This document shows, in pieces, positions 32,017-42,937 of a stretch of DNA of 64,000 bases. The translations under genes and the position numbers were made by a program. Origin of the DNA: Heloderma charlesbogerti (lineage: Eukaryota; Chordata; Lepidosauria; Squamata; Helodermatidae); the NCBI GenBank assembly GCA_026122225.1, contig JANEZZ010001566.1, forward strand, positions 1 through 64,000, written 5' to 3'. Under the pieces are notes generated by a model, which saw only the letters and a list, made by a program, of their open reading frames with translations, searched no databases and had not been told where the DNA came from. Positions within the stretch are counted from its first letter, which is position 1. Each line of letters opens with the position of its first letter.

Positions 32017-32862
32017 CTCCGTGCCTAGTTACAGCAGATTTTCATCATAGCAACCCAGTTTCTCATTTTCCAAGAGCTGTGATGCTATGATTAAAACCCT
32101 CTTGAGGAATAAAATCCATGAAGGCAGTATTTCACACAAATGGTTTACCCTGCAGCATTCCACATGCGTGATTGTGTTGCAAGTTCATTTTGTGTCTCTC
32201 CTCTACTTACTTAGTTAGCCTTCCTAAAATAAATCCCAGTTCACATAAATGATAATAACTTATCAAAGGGCATGTGAGGACATAAGTAAACAGATGTCTT
32301 ATGCATTGCTGTCACCTATGAAATGACCTATTAGTGGAATTGCTGTCATTTTGCAAAGATAAATTTCACACCACTAGATTGAACATCCCATGGACATGGA
32401 CAGATGGCTGGGCCACTGAAATCAGAATTTTTAATGGCAGATTTGTGATTAAGGTGAGACAGATGGCATCCTCTCCTGGCAAGTGCATGCAGAGATAGAA
32501 ATGCAAGAAGCAGCAAATTGAAACTGAACATATTGCCTTCGTTGTTGGCTTCCATACTGCTACTTGTACAGACAATGGCCTGGGGTGGGGATGGGGGAAG
32601 AGGTGCTTTCTGGGAAGACCTTGTTCAGTAAGGAGGCATCCTTTGATACCTTTTACATAGATGGTCAGAACAGAATTTAAGTCCAGAGTCTGGTAATATT
32701 TGTAGCAAAACAAGATCAATAAAATGGTGCCCTGATATTCTAGTTTGCTAACTAACTTTGGTTAGGACCAACCACACTTCCAAGTTTGTATATAATGCAG
32801 GACTGTGGTTTATTCTAAAGTGCCATTGGGATTTTACCATTTCACTCTGCTGTGTGTATATA
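32017..32862. other. Intronic interval, nothing recognised
   Basis: Only short open frames by chance; no repeat family could be named. Confidence 0.4.
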
Positions 32863-33190
32863 ATAGAATCATAGAATAGTAGGGTCGGAAGGGGCCTCTA
32901 AGACCGTCAAGTCCAACCCCCTGCTCAATGCAGGAATCCAAGTCAGAGCATCCCTGACAGGTGGCTGTCCAGCCTCGTCCTGAATGCCTCCAGTGTGGGA
33001 GAGCCCACCACCTCCCTAGGTCGTTGGTTCCATTGTCTATTGCTCTAACAGTCAGGAAGTTTCTCCTGATGTTCAGCTGGAATCTGGCTTCCTGTCACTT
33101 GAGCCCATTATTCCGGGTCCTGCACTCTGGGATGATCAAGTGGAGATCCTGTATCAGGTGCAAGTGCCTTCTATTAAGGTTTTTGTAGTT
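32863..33190 (-). mobile_element. CR1 LINE 3' end
   Basis: It starts at the AATCATAGAATAGTAGGG tail and runs into coding remnants (GGCTTCCTGTCACTTGAGCC, ATTCCGGGTCCTGCACTCTG) typical of the CR1 ORF2 end read in reverse. It has frameshifts. Confidence 0.9.
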
Positions 33191-33532
33191 AATACAAACA
33201 AGATAGAACAACATGAGGAAAGCATGTGAGGTAGCATCCTTGAGATTGTAATTGTGATGTTAATCTAATGTGGGCCACTTGTATGTCTGAATTAGAAACA
33301 GGGGTAACATCTCTGGTCTGTTCTCCACCTTTCTTGCATATTTCTAGTTAGGGAAAACACATTCAGCCTATATCCCAAGGGCCACACCTGATAACTTAAT
33401 TATATGGTCTGAGGATGGGATTCTTATACTCAACTGTTGCGGGACAATAGGGATACATGCCCTAAGCGCAATCTGTGCATGAGCGCATAATGGGTATCGA
33501 ATGTTGCAGCATATATTGGCAGTTATTAAAAC

Positions 33533-34206
33533 TAGTGCTGTACCAAAAATTTTGATTCCATTTTTGGCATTTCAGGGAGGGGGGACAAAAACTCTGAAGA
33601 AAGAGGCTGGGAGGGGTGAGGATTTCGGAGAATTTCTATTTTTTTCTTCTTTCTGTTTTTTTTTTAACGTTCCCTGCACTTTCAGGAGCCCAAGACTCTT
33701 CTGCAGCCTGGCAGTTCCTTCCTGAATGCCCAGGAGACCACGTGACCTCGCCCTCTCCAACAAGCTTTCAGGAAGAACTCCAGGCTGGACAAGAGTCCTG
33801 GGCTCCTGCAAATGAGGGGGGTGTTTAAAAAATTAAAAAAAGAAAAAAGACCCCACAAGAATTACCTATGCTTAAAAAAGGTGTGTGGAAACCCTGTCCC
33901 CTCCCCAAGGAGAACATTTTCCAGAATTCTCCCCCTCCCTGCAAAAGAGGCTAGAGCATGGGACTGGGAGCCGGAAGATCCGGGTTTTAGTCCCCACTCA
34001 GCCATGGAAGCTCACTGGGTGACTTTGGGCCAGTCACAGACTCTCAGCCCAACCTACCTCACAGGGTTGTTGTTGTGAGGATAAAATGGAGAAGAGGAGG
34101 ATAATGTAAGCCGCCTTGGGTTCCTTGCAAGAGTAAAAAAGGCGGGATATAAATGCAACAAATAAAAAGTTCCTGAAAATAGGGGGCAGGGTTTGGCACA
34201 GCACTA
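33533..34206. mobile_element. hAT-like element with TAGTGCTG/CAGCACTA ends
   Basis: It starts TAGTGCTGTACCAAAAAT and ends GGCACAGCACTA. Flanks ATTAAAAC (33525-33532) and ATTAAAAT (34207-34214) match at 7 of 8 positions, fitting a hAT 8-bp TSD. A MIR-like SINE is nested at 33945-34169. The same ends occur at 37078-37607 and 45699-48499. Confidence 0.65.
33945..34169 (+). mobile_element. MIR-like CORE-SINE
   Basis: B-box region CCGGGTTTTAGTCC, core GACTTTGGGCCAGTCACAGA, CACAGGGTTGTTGTTGTGAGGATAAA-type segment, GTAAGCCGCCTTGGG and an (AAATAAA) tail. The 5' head is degraded. Nested in the TAGTGCTG hAT-like element. Confidence 0.82.
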
Positions 34207-34214
34207 ATTAAAAT

Positions 34215-34707
34215 ATCACATTTTGTAATGTTGTCAGCATGGGATAATAATGTATGTTTTCTAAATGGTAGATGAACAGCCAGATATTGGCTTGCTGTGG
34301 GCACCAATCTAGGCAGAGGGGCAGAGTTTCCGCTGGTTATGGGCTCTCTGCTCGCAGCCTAACACATTGCAGCACATTCATCCATTGAAGACCTCTGGTG
34401 GGGGTTGAGAAAATGGGAGTTATGACATTGGGCAATAGCAGCCAGTATTCTGAGGACAAGTCTCTTGGAGTCAGAAGATGGGGGCCGAGCTTCCCACTCA
34501 GCTGCTGAAGATGGAGGGGCCACTATCCCCTCAGGCTCCTCTTCCTTCTAGTTTAAGGTGGTCAACATGTGGCCCCCATCATCATATTTGCAGGGGCCTG
34601 CTGCCCCTGTCAAATGTGCCACCATGGCAGCTGATTTTGCAAGCAAACAAGTCATGCAGGGAGCATGCAACTTGTTTTCAAGCAGGGAGATATTTTTCTC
34701 CCTCTCA
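34215..34707. other. Intronic interval, nothing recognised
   Basis: No supported feature. Confidence 0.4.
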
Positions 34708-35092
34708 TAATACTAGAACCTGGAGTCATCGCATTAAGCTGAATGGTAGGAGATTTGGGACAGATAAAAGGAAGGACTTCTTCACGTAGCACATAGACTA
34801 TGGAATTCACTACCGCAAGATATAGTGGTGACCACCAATTTGGATGGCTTTGAAAGGCGGTTAGACAAATTCCTGGAGGAGAAGGCTACCAATGGCTACT
34901 AGTCCTGATGGCTATATGCTACCTCCAGTATCAGAGGCAGTATGCCTATATACACCAGTTGCTGGGGAACATGGGTAGGGGGTGCTTGTGGATTTCCTGT
35001 AGGTAGCTGGTTGGCCACTGTGTGAACAGAATGCTGGACTAGATGGACCCTTGGTTGGATCCAGCATGGCTTTTCGTATGTTGTCATGTTCT
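34708..35092 (+). mobile_element. CR1 LINE 3' end, plus strand
   Basis: Coding remnants NTRTWSHRIKLNGRRFGTDK and a WNSLPQD-like stretch are followed by the 3'UTR (TGCTGGACTAGATGGACCCTTGG) and the TTTTCGTATGTTGTCATGTTCT tail. Confidence 0.88.
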
Positions 35093-35285
35093 AATTGTGC
35101 TCTTAGAAGCCTCCCAGGAGCACAAGTCTGCTTGCGAACAAGGCATGTGCTCCCTGTGCACCTTGTTTCCTTGCAAAACCCCTCCATTTTTTGTTGACCC
35201 CACTATTGTAGCAAATTTCACAGCAGAGGTGGGGTACGGCCCCTGGTGGGTTGTGGGGAAGCAATGTGGCCCCCAAACCCAAATG

Positions 35286-35580
35286 TAGGGATGTACGGTC
35301 AGTGTAAAATCAGTTCCGTCTGTGTTTCGCAGATTGTCAGGTGCCTTTTGTTCTGTCGTCCGCCCACAGACAGATGTGAATATTTTTTCATCATGCAGAA
35401 AAATACGCAGATAATTACGTAAGTATTTACATAAGTAGTTACATAATTTACCTTCGTACATAACATTTAGCATATTGTCCCCCATTCCATTCAATGTATC
35501 CTCAGCAGAAACGTATGTATTTTCCTACGAATTTATGTACGTAAATTTTGGGAAAGTAAAAAAAAATCATCTGAAAGTCC
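35286..35580. mobile_element. Possible hAT-like element with TACGTAA motifs
   Basis: It starts TAGGGATGTACGGTCAGTG. The interior at 35400-35460 contains TACGTAAGTATTTACATAAG-type inverted TACGTA repeats, recalling the palindromic family. No right end or TSD could be fixed. Confidence 0.35.
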
Positions 35581-36793
35581 ACGGGCTCCATATGGCCTAA
35601 GGGGGTCACTCCACAGCAGATTCCACAGGTTGGATTCTCGGAAATTCAAGCTCATTTAATCCATCTCAAATTGCTCCAGCATTCCTACCCAGATGTTGCC
35701 CACCACCACTCTTCTAGCTACTTGGACACAAGCCATGTTCTCATGTTAAAATAGTAAAGGGGATAACCGTTTGAGCATGGAACTCTCAGGGACTTGTTTC
35801 TGTATAAGAAAGTATTGGTGGGAAGTGACTTTCCACACGTTTGTGGCATTTTTCTGTTACTCGTTTGGTGTTGTTTTTAGTCATTGTAACTAATTGTAAG
35901 GAGCAATTCAGATAAGCAGCTTTGTAGGCAGGATGGGATGAAAGCAGGTATGTTTACAATAGCAACGAGGCTGCTGGCTTGAAAGGAATCAACTGGGCCT
36001 TGGACAGGCATCTTAGAGTTCCAAGCAAGTCTATTTTCATTGAAACAACCGAGCCTTTCTTTACTCAATGAGATCCAAACTAGGAAATGCTTTGATATCG
36101 ATTATCCACACAGTTGTGTTGTGAGAGAGTTATTATATGAACTGTGGGGAGATAAATGTTTTTTAGCCTAGCAAAATGAGTTCCATCTCTCCTTGTTTTC
36201 TTTCACCTGTTCCTTTAATCATTCATCGTTCTTTCATTGTGTCCAAAGAGACCATAATGGGTGGTTCTGTTTACTCTTTAATGATCTTAGTATTTTATCT
36301 GTACCAACGCAGCCGTGCTCTGAGATGTTGGCTGAGTAAATCTCATATAAAGTTTTTTTTTTCCTTTGATACTTTCCTTTGTCTCCTTTTCATTCATGTT
36401 CAGCAGCAGCTTCTCTGTGTGATATTTGTAATTTTTCACACTTTATTAGAACTGAGGGCCAATCTTCATGTTACGTGGACAGATACACAATTGATCTCTT
36501 GTTCTGTTTAAAACACACACACAAATATAGCCCCATAGCTCGCATCATTCTGGGGGCATTGGTGGGTGGGGAGGTAGCTATCACACACACAAAATGGTGA
36601 AGAAAATTGGAGAAAATTCTGCAGAGTGGCCTTTTATATCTAGGGGGATAAGAAAAAAACTCAGAAAAATGTCTTCTGAGAAATTTTGGGTCGTCTCTTG
36701 TTGTCATTCTTCAGGGCTCAACATCTTCTCCAGGGTCTTTCAAATGTTAAATTTCTGAGGGGTGATTGTGGATAGTCTTTTCTCTAATGCAGC
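35581..36793. other. Intronic interval, nothing recognised
   Basis: Unassigned sequence with short homopolymer and (CA) runs near 36510-36530 and 36580-36595. Confidence 0.4.
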
Positions 36794-36988
36794 TAGGAAC
36801 ATAAGAAGCTGCCTTATATATTGAGTTAGACAACTGGTCCATCTAGCCCAATATTGCCAACACTGACTGGCAGCTGCTCTCCAGGATTACAAACAGGAGT
36901 TTTTCCAGATGCAACTGGAGATGCCAGAGATTGAACCTCTGACCTTCTTCATGCAAAGCACGTGCTCTTCCACTGAGTTATGATCACA
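36794..36988 (-). mobile_element. tRNA-Ala-derived SINE, minus strand
   Basis: It starts AACATAAGAAGCTGCCTTAT (the SINE 3' tail reversed), continues through the body and ends with reversed B box (GATTGAACCTC), TGCAAAGCA and A box (CACTGAGTTATGA). Confidence 0.85.
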
Positions 36989-37019
36989 GTTGCTTATAAT
37001 ACAACTCCTTCCCTGAAAG

Positions 37020-37607
37020 CCTTCTAGCAGGTGTGCAGTTGACAGCATTGTGTCCAGCTCCAGGGAAGAGGTTGTGCTAGTGCTGTGCCAAAATCTGTCA
37101 TCCAGTTTCCTGAAAGTTCCCCCCACCCCCTTGAAAAAGGCTTCCATCTTTCTGTTTCATTTTCAGGGCACTTTATAATTTATTTTGAATTTCTTTTGGT
37201 GGTGTTATTGAGCTTACCTAATCACTGCGAGATGGCCGGGAGTGATGTGGGTTTTTTTTCTTCTTCATACTATTGCATATCTCTCTATTGTGCCCTGTGC
37301 TCCCTGCTCTGAAAAAGTCCTATGTGAGGAATTACCTCATGATGTCTTCTGCTGGGCTTTAATTGAAGTGCAGGAAGTCGAGGAGGCTACAGGCGGCCAG
37401 AGAGATGATTGTACAATAAAAACAGTGCTTGCACACACTCCATGGCCACCTCCTAAGTAAGGTAAGCACAAGAACCCCCAACCCAGCCCATGAAAATGTC
37501 TCTGAAATGTTCTTCTCCTTTGAATTTATTTTCAAAAGCAAAGTATTTTCCATGAGATTGAAAGAAAATGGTCAAACAATGAGGAAGAAATGTTCAGCAC
37601 AGCACTA
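37020..37607. mobile_element. hAT-like repeat, uninterrupted paralogue of 45645-48499
   Basis: TAGTGCTGTGCCAAAATC at 37078 and TTCAGCACAGCACTA ending 37607 form inverted ends like 33533-34206. Similarity to the 45.6-48.5 kb repeat extends upstream to about 37020 (TGTGTCCAGCTCCAGG), beyond the putative left end. The interior includes GGGCTTTAATTGAAGTGCAG and TGGCCACCTCCTAAGTAAGG. No matching TSD. Confidence 0.55.
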
Positions 37608-38474
37608 AGCCATGTGGTGGTGATGAAGAATTGCTAATTTTGATTGGGAAAATGGCATGGGCAGTGGGGGTGTCTCATACACACACACCCTTTTTTCATA
37701 ATCTAGATCATCCCCATCAAACAATTATTTCTTTCCCCTGCACAACAAATATCTGGTTCACTGCTCATATCATTTTTAAAGCCTCCCCTCCTTTACTGAA
37801 CCCACTATCCACAACCCTTTGTCCGCTTAGGGGAGTGGGAACCATCATAGATTATTGATTTATATTATGGTTTGACTTAAGTTTCCTTTTTGTAGTTCAG
37901 ATATTTCTTCCAAAGAATAGGTACTAATTGTTTGATACGACCTTTAGAACATGTTGACTGACAACTAAATTGAGCCTTTATAGTACCAGGGAAGGTACAG
38001 TTAAAATGTGTCTCTACAGATGCAAGAACACTCATCAATACCATTTTCTCAAAGGCAACATCTCCAGAACTTTCCAGATGAAGATCTGGTAGTTACTTGG
38101 TAGGTTAGTATTATTTTCTGTGGATGGAAAGTAAACATGTGTACTGTTTGGTATGTAGAGTCATAATCTAAGAAATGGCTCTTGAATCCAAACAGCATTC
38201 AAAATGCTTGAATGGCTCTTGAATCTAAACAGGATTGTCCTTCTTGTGATGAAAGTAGTGATCTGCCAAACCAGTGCTTGAGAAAATGCAAGGGGAGGTA
38301 TAGTGATATATTGCATGAAGGGGCAATACTACAGGTAATTATGGGGGGAGGCATTGTGGAACAAAACAAAATCTGCAGAACTACAAGTGACACAGATGAC
38401 AATGCATCATCTGTTGACCTCAGCTAGTGTGGAGCCTAAATTGGCAGCAGGGCCGGCCCTACCATTAAACAGAG
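37608..38474. other. Intronic interval with a small local duplication
   Basis: AATGGCTCTTGAATC occurs at 38174 and again at 38211 with similar surroundings, a short diverged duplication. No exon or named repeat. Confidence 0.45.
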
Positions 38475-39232
38475 TGAGGCAGTCACCTCAGGCCAGTGAC
38501 GCCAGTGCTGTGTCAGCTGCATTGGCTCCCAGTCTGTTTCTGAGCCAAATTCAAAATGTTGGTGTTTACTTTTAAAGCTCTAAATGGCTTGGGGCCAGAT
38601 ATCTAAAGGAACATCTCCTCCCATATGTACCTGCTCAGACTCTTAGGTCATCTTTGGAGGCCCTCCTCTGGTTGTCCCCACTGAAGGAATCTAGTCAGGC
38701 AGCTGCAAGTCAGAAGACCCTCTCAGTTGTGGGACCCCGCTTATAGAACAAACTCCCCAAAGAGGTTCACCTGATGCCAGTGTTGTTATCTTTTCAGCCC
38801 TGGGCAAAGATCTTTCTTTTCTCTCAGGCATTTTTAAAGATGTAGTTCTAGTTTCTGATGGCTGTTTTATTGATTCATGGGCTGTTTATTGTTTTGCATT
38901 GTATTGTATTGTATTGTATTATTTTAAATATTTGTATTGTATTTTATATTTTAACTGTTCTATGGCATTTTAGTTTTTTAGCTATTTGTCATGATTTCTC
39001 CTCTGAGATATATCAGGCTTCAACGCTGGCATGTTTTAGGCATTTATGGAAGATGTATCTGTTTGCTTTGGCTTTCCCCCAGCCATGAGCTATCTTTGTA
39101 CCAACCATACTAGTGGGTGTATATGTGGTTTTTGTTGCTTTTTTTGTCTGTTTGTTTTTTACTCTTTTGTAAACCACTTCAGGATTAATTTCAAATGAGA
39201 AGTGGTATATAAATATTGCTGAGAAATAAGCA
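38475..39232 (+). mobile_element. L2 LINE 3' part, degraded
   Basis: Remnants of the L2 ORF2 C-terminus (GCATTGGCTCCCAGTCTG, TTCAAAATGTTGGTGTTTAC, GCTTGGGGCCAGATATCTAA), then a 3'UTR with (TATTG)n at 38900-38920 and AAACCACTTCAGGATTAAT, GTGGTATATAAATATTG. Confidence 0.8.
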
Positions 39233-39239
39233 AATACAT

Positions 39240-39905
39240 AGCCATCAGGGTGGTGCATAACAATTTAAAACAATAAGACCTTAAAACAATTTTCAAAAAC
39301 AAGAACATTAAAAACAGTAAAATGTTAAAGCCTTAATACAGCTACATGATGTAAAAGGCTAGATTAAAAGGAGGTGTCTTCACACACTTTCTAAAAGCCA
39401 GAGGAGTGGGGCCAATTATAGTTCTTGAGGGAGCACATTCCACAGTTTGGGAGCCACACAGGAGAAAGCCCTTTCTTGTGTGCTTGATAAACAGTCTTCT
39501 GCAGGTAACGGTGCCTTCAAGAGGGGATCTCCTTGAAGGTCTTAAGAACTAGACAGGATCATAACAAGGCAGGCGGGGTCCTAAGCTAATTAGGGCTTTA
39601 AAGGTAAAACCATCACCTTGAATTGAGCCTGGAAAGCAGTTGACAACTACACTTGATCTTAGCCAAAAGGCCGAGAATCAATGCAGTTGACAACTCTTTG
39701 AAAACAGGTGTGATATGGTCCCAATACCATGCCCCTGTTAGCAGCCTCACTGCTGCATTTTGCACCAGTTGACGGTTCCAGGCACTCTTCAGGGGTAGCT
39801 CCATGTAGAGCGCATTGCGGTAGTCTAAGTGTGATGTAACCAAGGCATGGATAACTGTTGCCAAGTCAGACTGGCTCAGGAAGGCTTGAAGAGATGGCAG
39901 GAAGA
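39240..39905 (-). mobile_element. L2 LINE 3' part, minus strand, with a U2 insertion
   Basis: The minus strand encodes VIHALVTSHLDYRNALYM and LVQNAAVRLLTGA then DHITPVFKEL, matching the L2 at 48900 (VHALVSSRLDYCNALYVGLP). The frame is broken at 39649-39682 by a U2 fragment, after which the FQAQFKVMVLPLK region resumes. The 3'UTR runs to 39240. Confidence 0.82.
39649..39682 (-). pseudogene. U2 snRNA 5'-end retro-fragment
   Basis: On the minus strand 34 bases match the first 34 nucleotides of U2 snRNA at 32 positions, including the invariant TCTCGGCCTTTTGGCTAAG. A perfect 13-bp direct repeat, GCAGTTGACAACT, flanks it at 39636-39648 and 39683-39695, the mark of LINE-type insertion. There is no poly(A), and all U2 sequence beyond about nt 34-37 is absent. 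It is too short to be a gene. It lies inside an L2 remnant whose frame it interrupts. Confidence 0.88.
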
Positions 39906-40274
39906 GGCAGGTGTCCTTTCTTTTTGTTGTGACACATGCACAGTGTGGACATTAAACCAGGAGAGGGAGCTCTGACCATGTCAGCTCAAAACAGCCATGG
40001 TGGCAAGATAGTAGATATCCAAGGCAAGGCAGAGGAGCAGGAACAGATACTGATAGCTTTCTGATTTTCTTTTATGTTCAGGGTGAATGTAAAGTGGTGC
40101 GCATGCACACACACACGTCACACGCACAACTTGTGTTCTGTTTGTATAGGTTCACAATACCATTGCTGTACTGTTGGATCTCTTTGAAATTTTCCAATTT
40201 CAGAAACTAGGGTGCTGATGTATGATGGTTTTTTGGAGTTCTGAAGGGGTCTGTTCTGATTTTTGAAGGAGATG

Positions 40275-40700
40275 GCTGTAAAGCAAAGATGCTGTTATTC
40301 AGGCAGGCCTTTGGCAGGAAAGCTGGTCTGTTGCCCAAGGAGGTTTTAAGTGGTTGGGTGCTGTCTATTACATTATTGTTGTGTTTTCATTTGTGTTTTA
40401 ATGGATCTGTTTTTATGTTACGGTTTTATTTTCATTTTAATTTTATTTACAGCATTTATATACCACTTTACATCTAAGCAGATTCTGGAGCAGTGGACAA
40501 TAAAAGATAAAAGAATAAAAGATAAATAAAAAACATATTAAAGATGGTTATTCTTAAAAACACACAAACAACAACAGATAAAAATGATGGCTGATCAGTT
40601 AAGGAAGGCTTCCTGGAATAAAGATGTTTTCTGTATTTCAATCTTAGCAGCTCTGAGTGCTGCTTTTGCATGGGACATAAATAAATTAAATAAGGGTGCA
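40275..40700. mobile_element. Two L2-like tails back to back
   Basis: Plus-strand tail at 40275-40455 (GATGCTGTTATTCAGGCAGG, TTTTAATGGATCTGT) meets a minus-strand tail at 40456-40700 (TATATACCACTTTACATCTA, (AAAAGATAA)n). Both are short and degraded. Confidence 0.55.
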
Positions 40701-40966
40701 ATCCTTTACATGTTTAGACAGAAAAAAGTCCTACAATTCCCAGCATGCCCCAGCCAGCACCCTAAATAAAACAAATAGAACAGAAGTTCTCAAACTGTGG
40801 TTCAGGTACCACCAGTGAAGGTGTTCCATAATTGGGGTGCCACACCTGAGAATGGCTCCTGTCTTGTAGCCTCCCACCTAACGTCCTTTGGTGGGGATAC
40901 CTAAAGATGACCTAAAGATCCAAGCAGATACGTATGGGAGAGACAATTCCTTTAGCTCAGCCAACC

Positions 40967-41095
40967 CAAGTCTGGTCCCATCCAGATGTTTTGGCCATCA
41001 TCTCGCAGGATTCCCAACCATTTGCCATGCTGATTGGGTCTGATGGGAGTTGAAGTCCAAAACATCTGGGGGGCACCTGGAGCCTGGGGGAGGTT
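40967..41095. mobile_element. hAT-type hairpin MITE, degraded
   Basis: Arms CATCCAGATGTTTTGG and CCAAAACATCTGGGGGG with GATGGGAGTTGAAG in the middle, as in 21932-22062. Confidence 0.65.
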
Positions 41096-41378
41096 GCTTT
41101 TGATACAGGATTCCTGTTGCTTTAGATACAGGATGTATAGAGATGGGAGAGTGTGCCATGATAAACCAGAATCCAGAAATCACAATTTCTTAGTTCGGAG
41201 AGTGCAAGAAGAAGCCCTGTTGTACCTGATCAACATGATAGTATGAATTGGCCAATAATTGTGAAAGTCAATGTAATCACTGCATAAAACACAATTGGTA
41301 AAATTTAGGTTGTATGGCTGTGTTTTATTTTTTTAAAACTTGTGTGCCATGCCTAGCAATTTTAAACAACTTATAAAT

Positions 41379-41505
41379 CAGGGGTGGGGAAACTGTGGGC
41401 ATCCAGATGTTGTTGGACTCCAACTCCCATCACCCCTGACCATCGGTCATCCTGGCTGTGGCTGATGGGAGTTCGAGTTGAATGACATCTGGAGGGTCAC
41501 AGCTG
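41379..41505. mobile_element. hAT-type hairpin MITE with exact TSD
   Basis: It starts CAGGGGTGGGGAAACTGTGG and ends GGGTCACAGCTG. The 8-bp TSD TTATAAAT is exact (41371-41378 and 41506-41513). Internal arms are GTTGGACTCCAACTCCCATC and GATGGGAGTTCGAGTTGAAT. Confidence 0.88.
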
Positions 41506-41513
41506 TTATAAAT

Positions 41514-41770
41514 AATAATTATGCTGAAAATATTATGATTATTAGTATTACTATTATAGTTTTATTTTTGTATTATAGTTACTATAGTTACTACTATAAT
41601 ACAAATAACTAGACAGATACAAATACAATTAGACAAATACAAATACAGATAATAAGATGTTTTAGTCTTTTAGATTTTGTGGCTGTTTATTTCCTGTGTT
41701 ATTTCTTTCATTGCATTGTATTTAGCTTGAAGTCATCTGCCCAGAGAACTCTTGTGATTGAATGAATTAA

Positions 41771-41803
<33 letters not shown>

Positions 41804-41941
41804 TTTGTATTATAGTAGTAACTCTCACCATCATAAAATACAACGCCTCTTAAATCACTCTATCACATATTGAAATTTGATATCTCAGTGGAGGTTCCTG
41901 TATCCTTTCTGTTAGATTAACCAGACTACTGGGTCTTAAGT
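41514..41941. other. AT-rich interval with (AAT)n
   Basis: A (TTA/ATA)-rich stretch at 41510-41600 and (AAT)n at 41771-41805. Nothing else recognised. Confidence 0.5.
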
Positions 41942-41949
41942 ATATTGCC

Positions 41950-42882
41950 TAGGGATGTACGAAAGTCACTTACCTTTTCGCGGATTCTGTTCATGGGGGG
42001 GAGGCATTCCGTCCCTCCCCCCAGAATCCTCAACGGGAGGGAGGTAATCCAGTCCTCCCCCCCGGAATCCTTGACGGCCGGCTGTGCTCCGCGGCAGCTC
42101 CATAGAGCAGCTGGCCAGGCCCAGGCCAGGGCCATCCGCAGCTGGATTTCCGGCTGCGGAGGGCTCTGGGTAAAAACAAAAACAAAAAACGCGTATGCAA
42201 ATGGCAGCGGCTACGGCCGCCGCCATTTGCGTTCCTTATTTTTCTTCATCTTAGTCTACGTAAATATTTACATATCTTCCACACTGGAGGCCCTCAAGAC
42301 GAGGCTGGACAGCCATTTGTCAGGGATGCTCTGACTTGGATTCCTGCAATGAGCAGGGGGTTGGACTCGATGGCCTTGTAGGCCCCTTCCAACCCTACTA
42401 TTCTATAGTAGAATATAGAATATTCTATCATTCTGTGAAAAGAAAGGGGAACGCAAATGGCATACTGGGCGCTATTTGCGTTCCCCTTTCTTGTCTTCAT
42501 CTTAGTCTACGTAAATATTTACGTAGACTAAGATGAAGAAAAATAAGGAACGCAAATGGCGGCGGCCATAGCCGCCGCCATTTACGTACACGTTTGGGTT
42601 TTTTTACCCAGACGTGATAGGCTACGTAAGTCTTTACGCAGCCTATCACGTCTATGGGGTGGGGGGAAACACAGACTGCAAATGGTGGCGGCGGCAGCCA
42701 GTCGGAAGACCAGCCGCCGCCAAAGCTGCCGCTGGAGCCGCCGCCGTCCGAAACATCCACCCCAGGTAAGTCTCGTCCCGGGGGGATCCGCGGGGGGTGG
42801 GGGGGTGGCAGGCCGTTCCACGATGGATTTCAGGAGCATTCGGCCTCACTGAGATCCGTCACGGAATTCTCTGACATCCCTA
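41950..42882. mobile_element. Palindromic hAT-like element, copy C (complete, reverse orientation)
   Basis: It starts TAGGGATGTACGAAAGTC and ends CTGACATCCCTA, with an exact 8-bp TSD ATATTGCC at 41942-41949 and 42883-42890. Modules appear in reverse order to copy A. Perfect local palindromes include AGTCTACGTAAATATTTACG around 42502-42532 and the GCAAATGGCGGCGGC module at 42552-42585. Outward donor-like sites are AAAGGTAAGT on the minus strand (41968-41977) and CAGGTAAGT on the plus strand (42763-42771). A CR1 3' end interrupts it at 42271-42435. Confidence 0.87.
42271..42435 (+). mobile_element. CR1 LINE 3' end inside palindromic copy C
   Basis: Plus-strand CR1: CACACTGGAGGCCCTCAAGA, GGGGGTTGGACTCGATGGCC, CCTACTATTCTATA and a short ATTCTATCATTCTGTG tail. 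It lies in the middle of a TACGTA palindrome, so CR1 was active after copy C inserted. Confidence 0.9.
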
Positions 42883-42890
42883 ATATTGCC

Positions 42891-42891
42891 C

Positions 42892-42929
<38 letters not shown>

Positions 42930-42937
42930 ACACACGT
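42891..42937. repeat. (CA)n microsatellite
   Basis: About 20 CA units with one TA interruption, directly after copy C. Confidence 0.95.

Noticed and set aside
37078..37607. hAT TSD at GGTTGTGC/AGCCATGT
   Set aside because: Flanking 8-mers do not match, so no TSD is claimed for this copy.
39649..39682. A functional U2 snRNA gene
   Set aside because: Only the first ~34 of ~190 nucleotides are present, with flanking TSDs; no Sm site or promoter elements.
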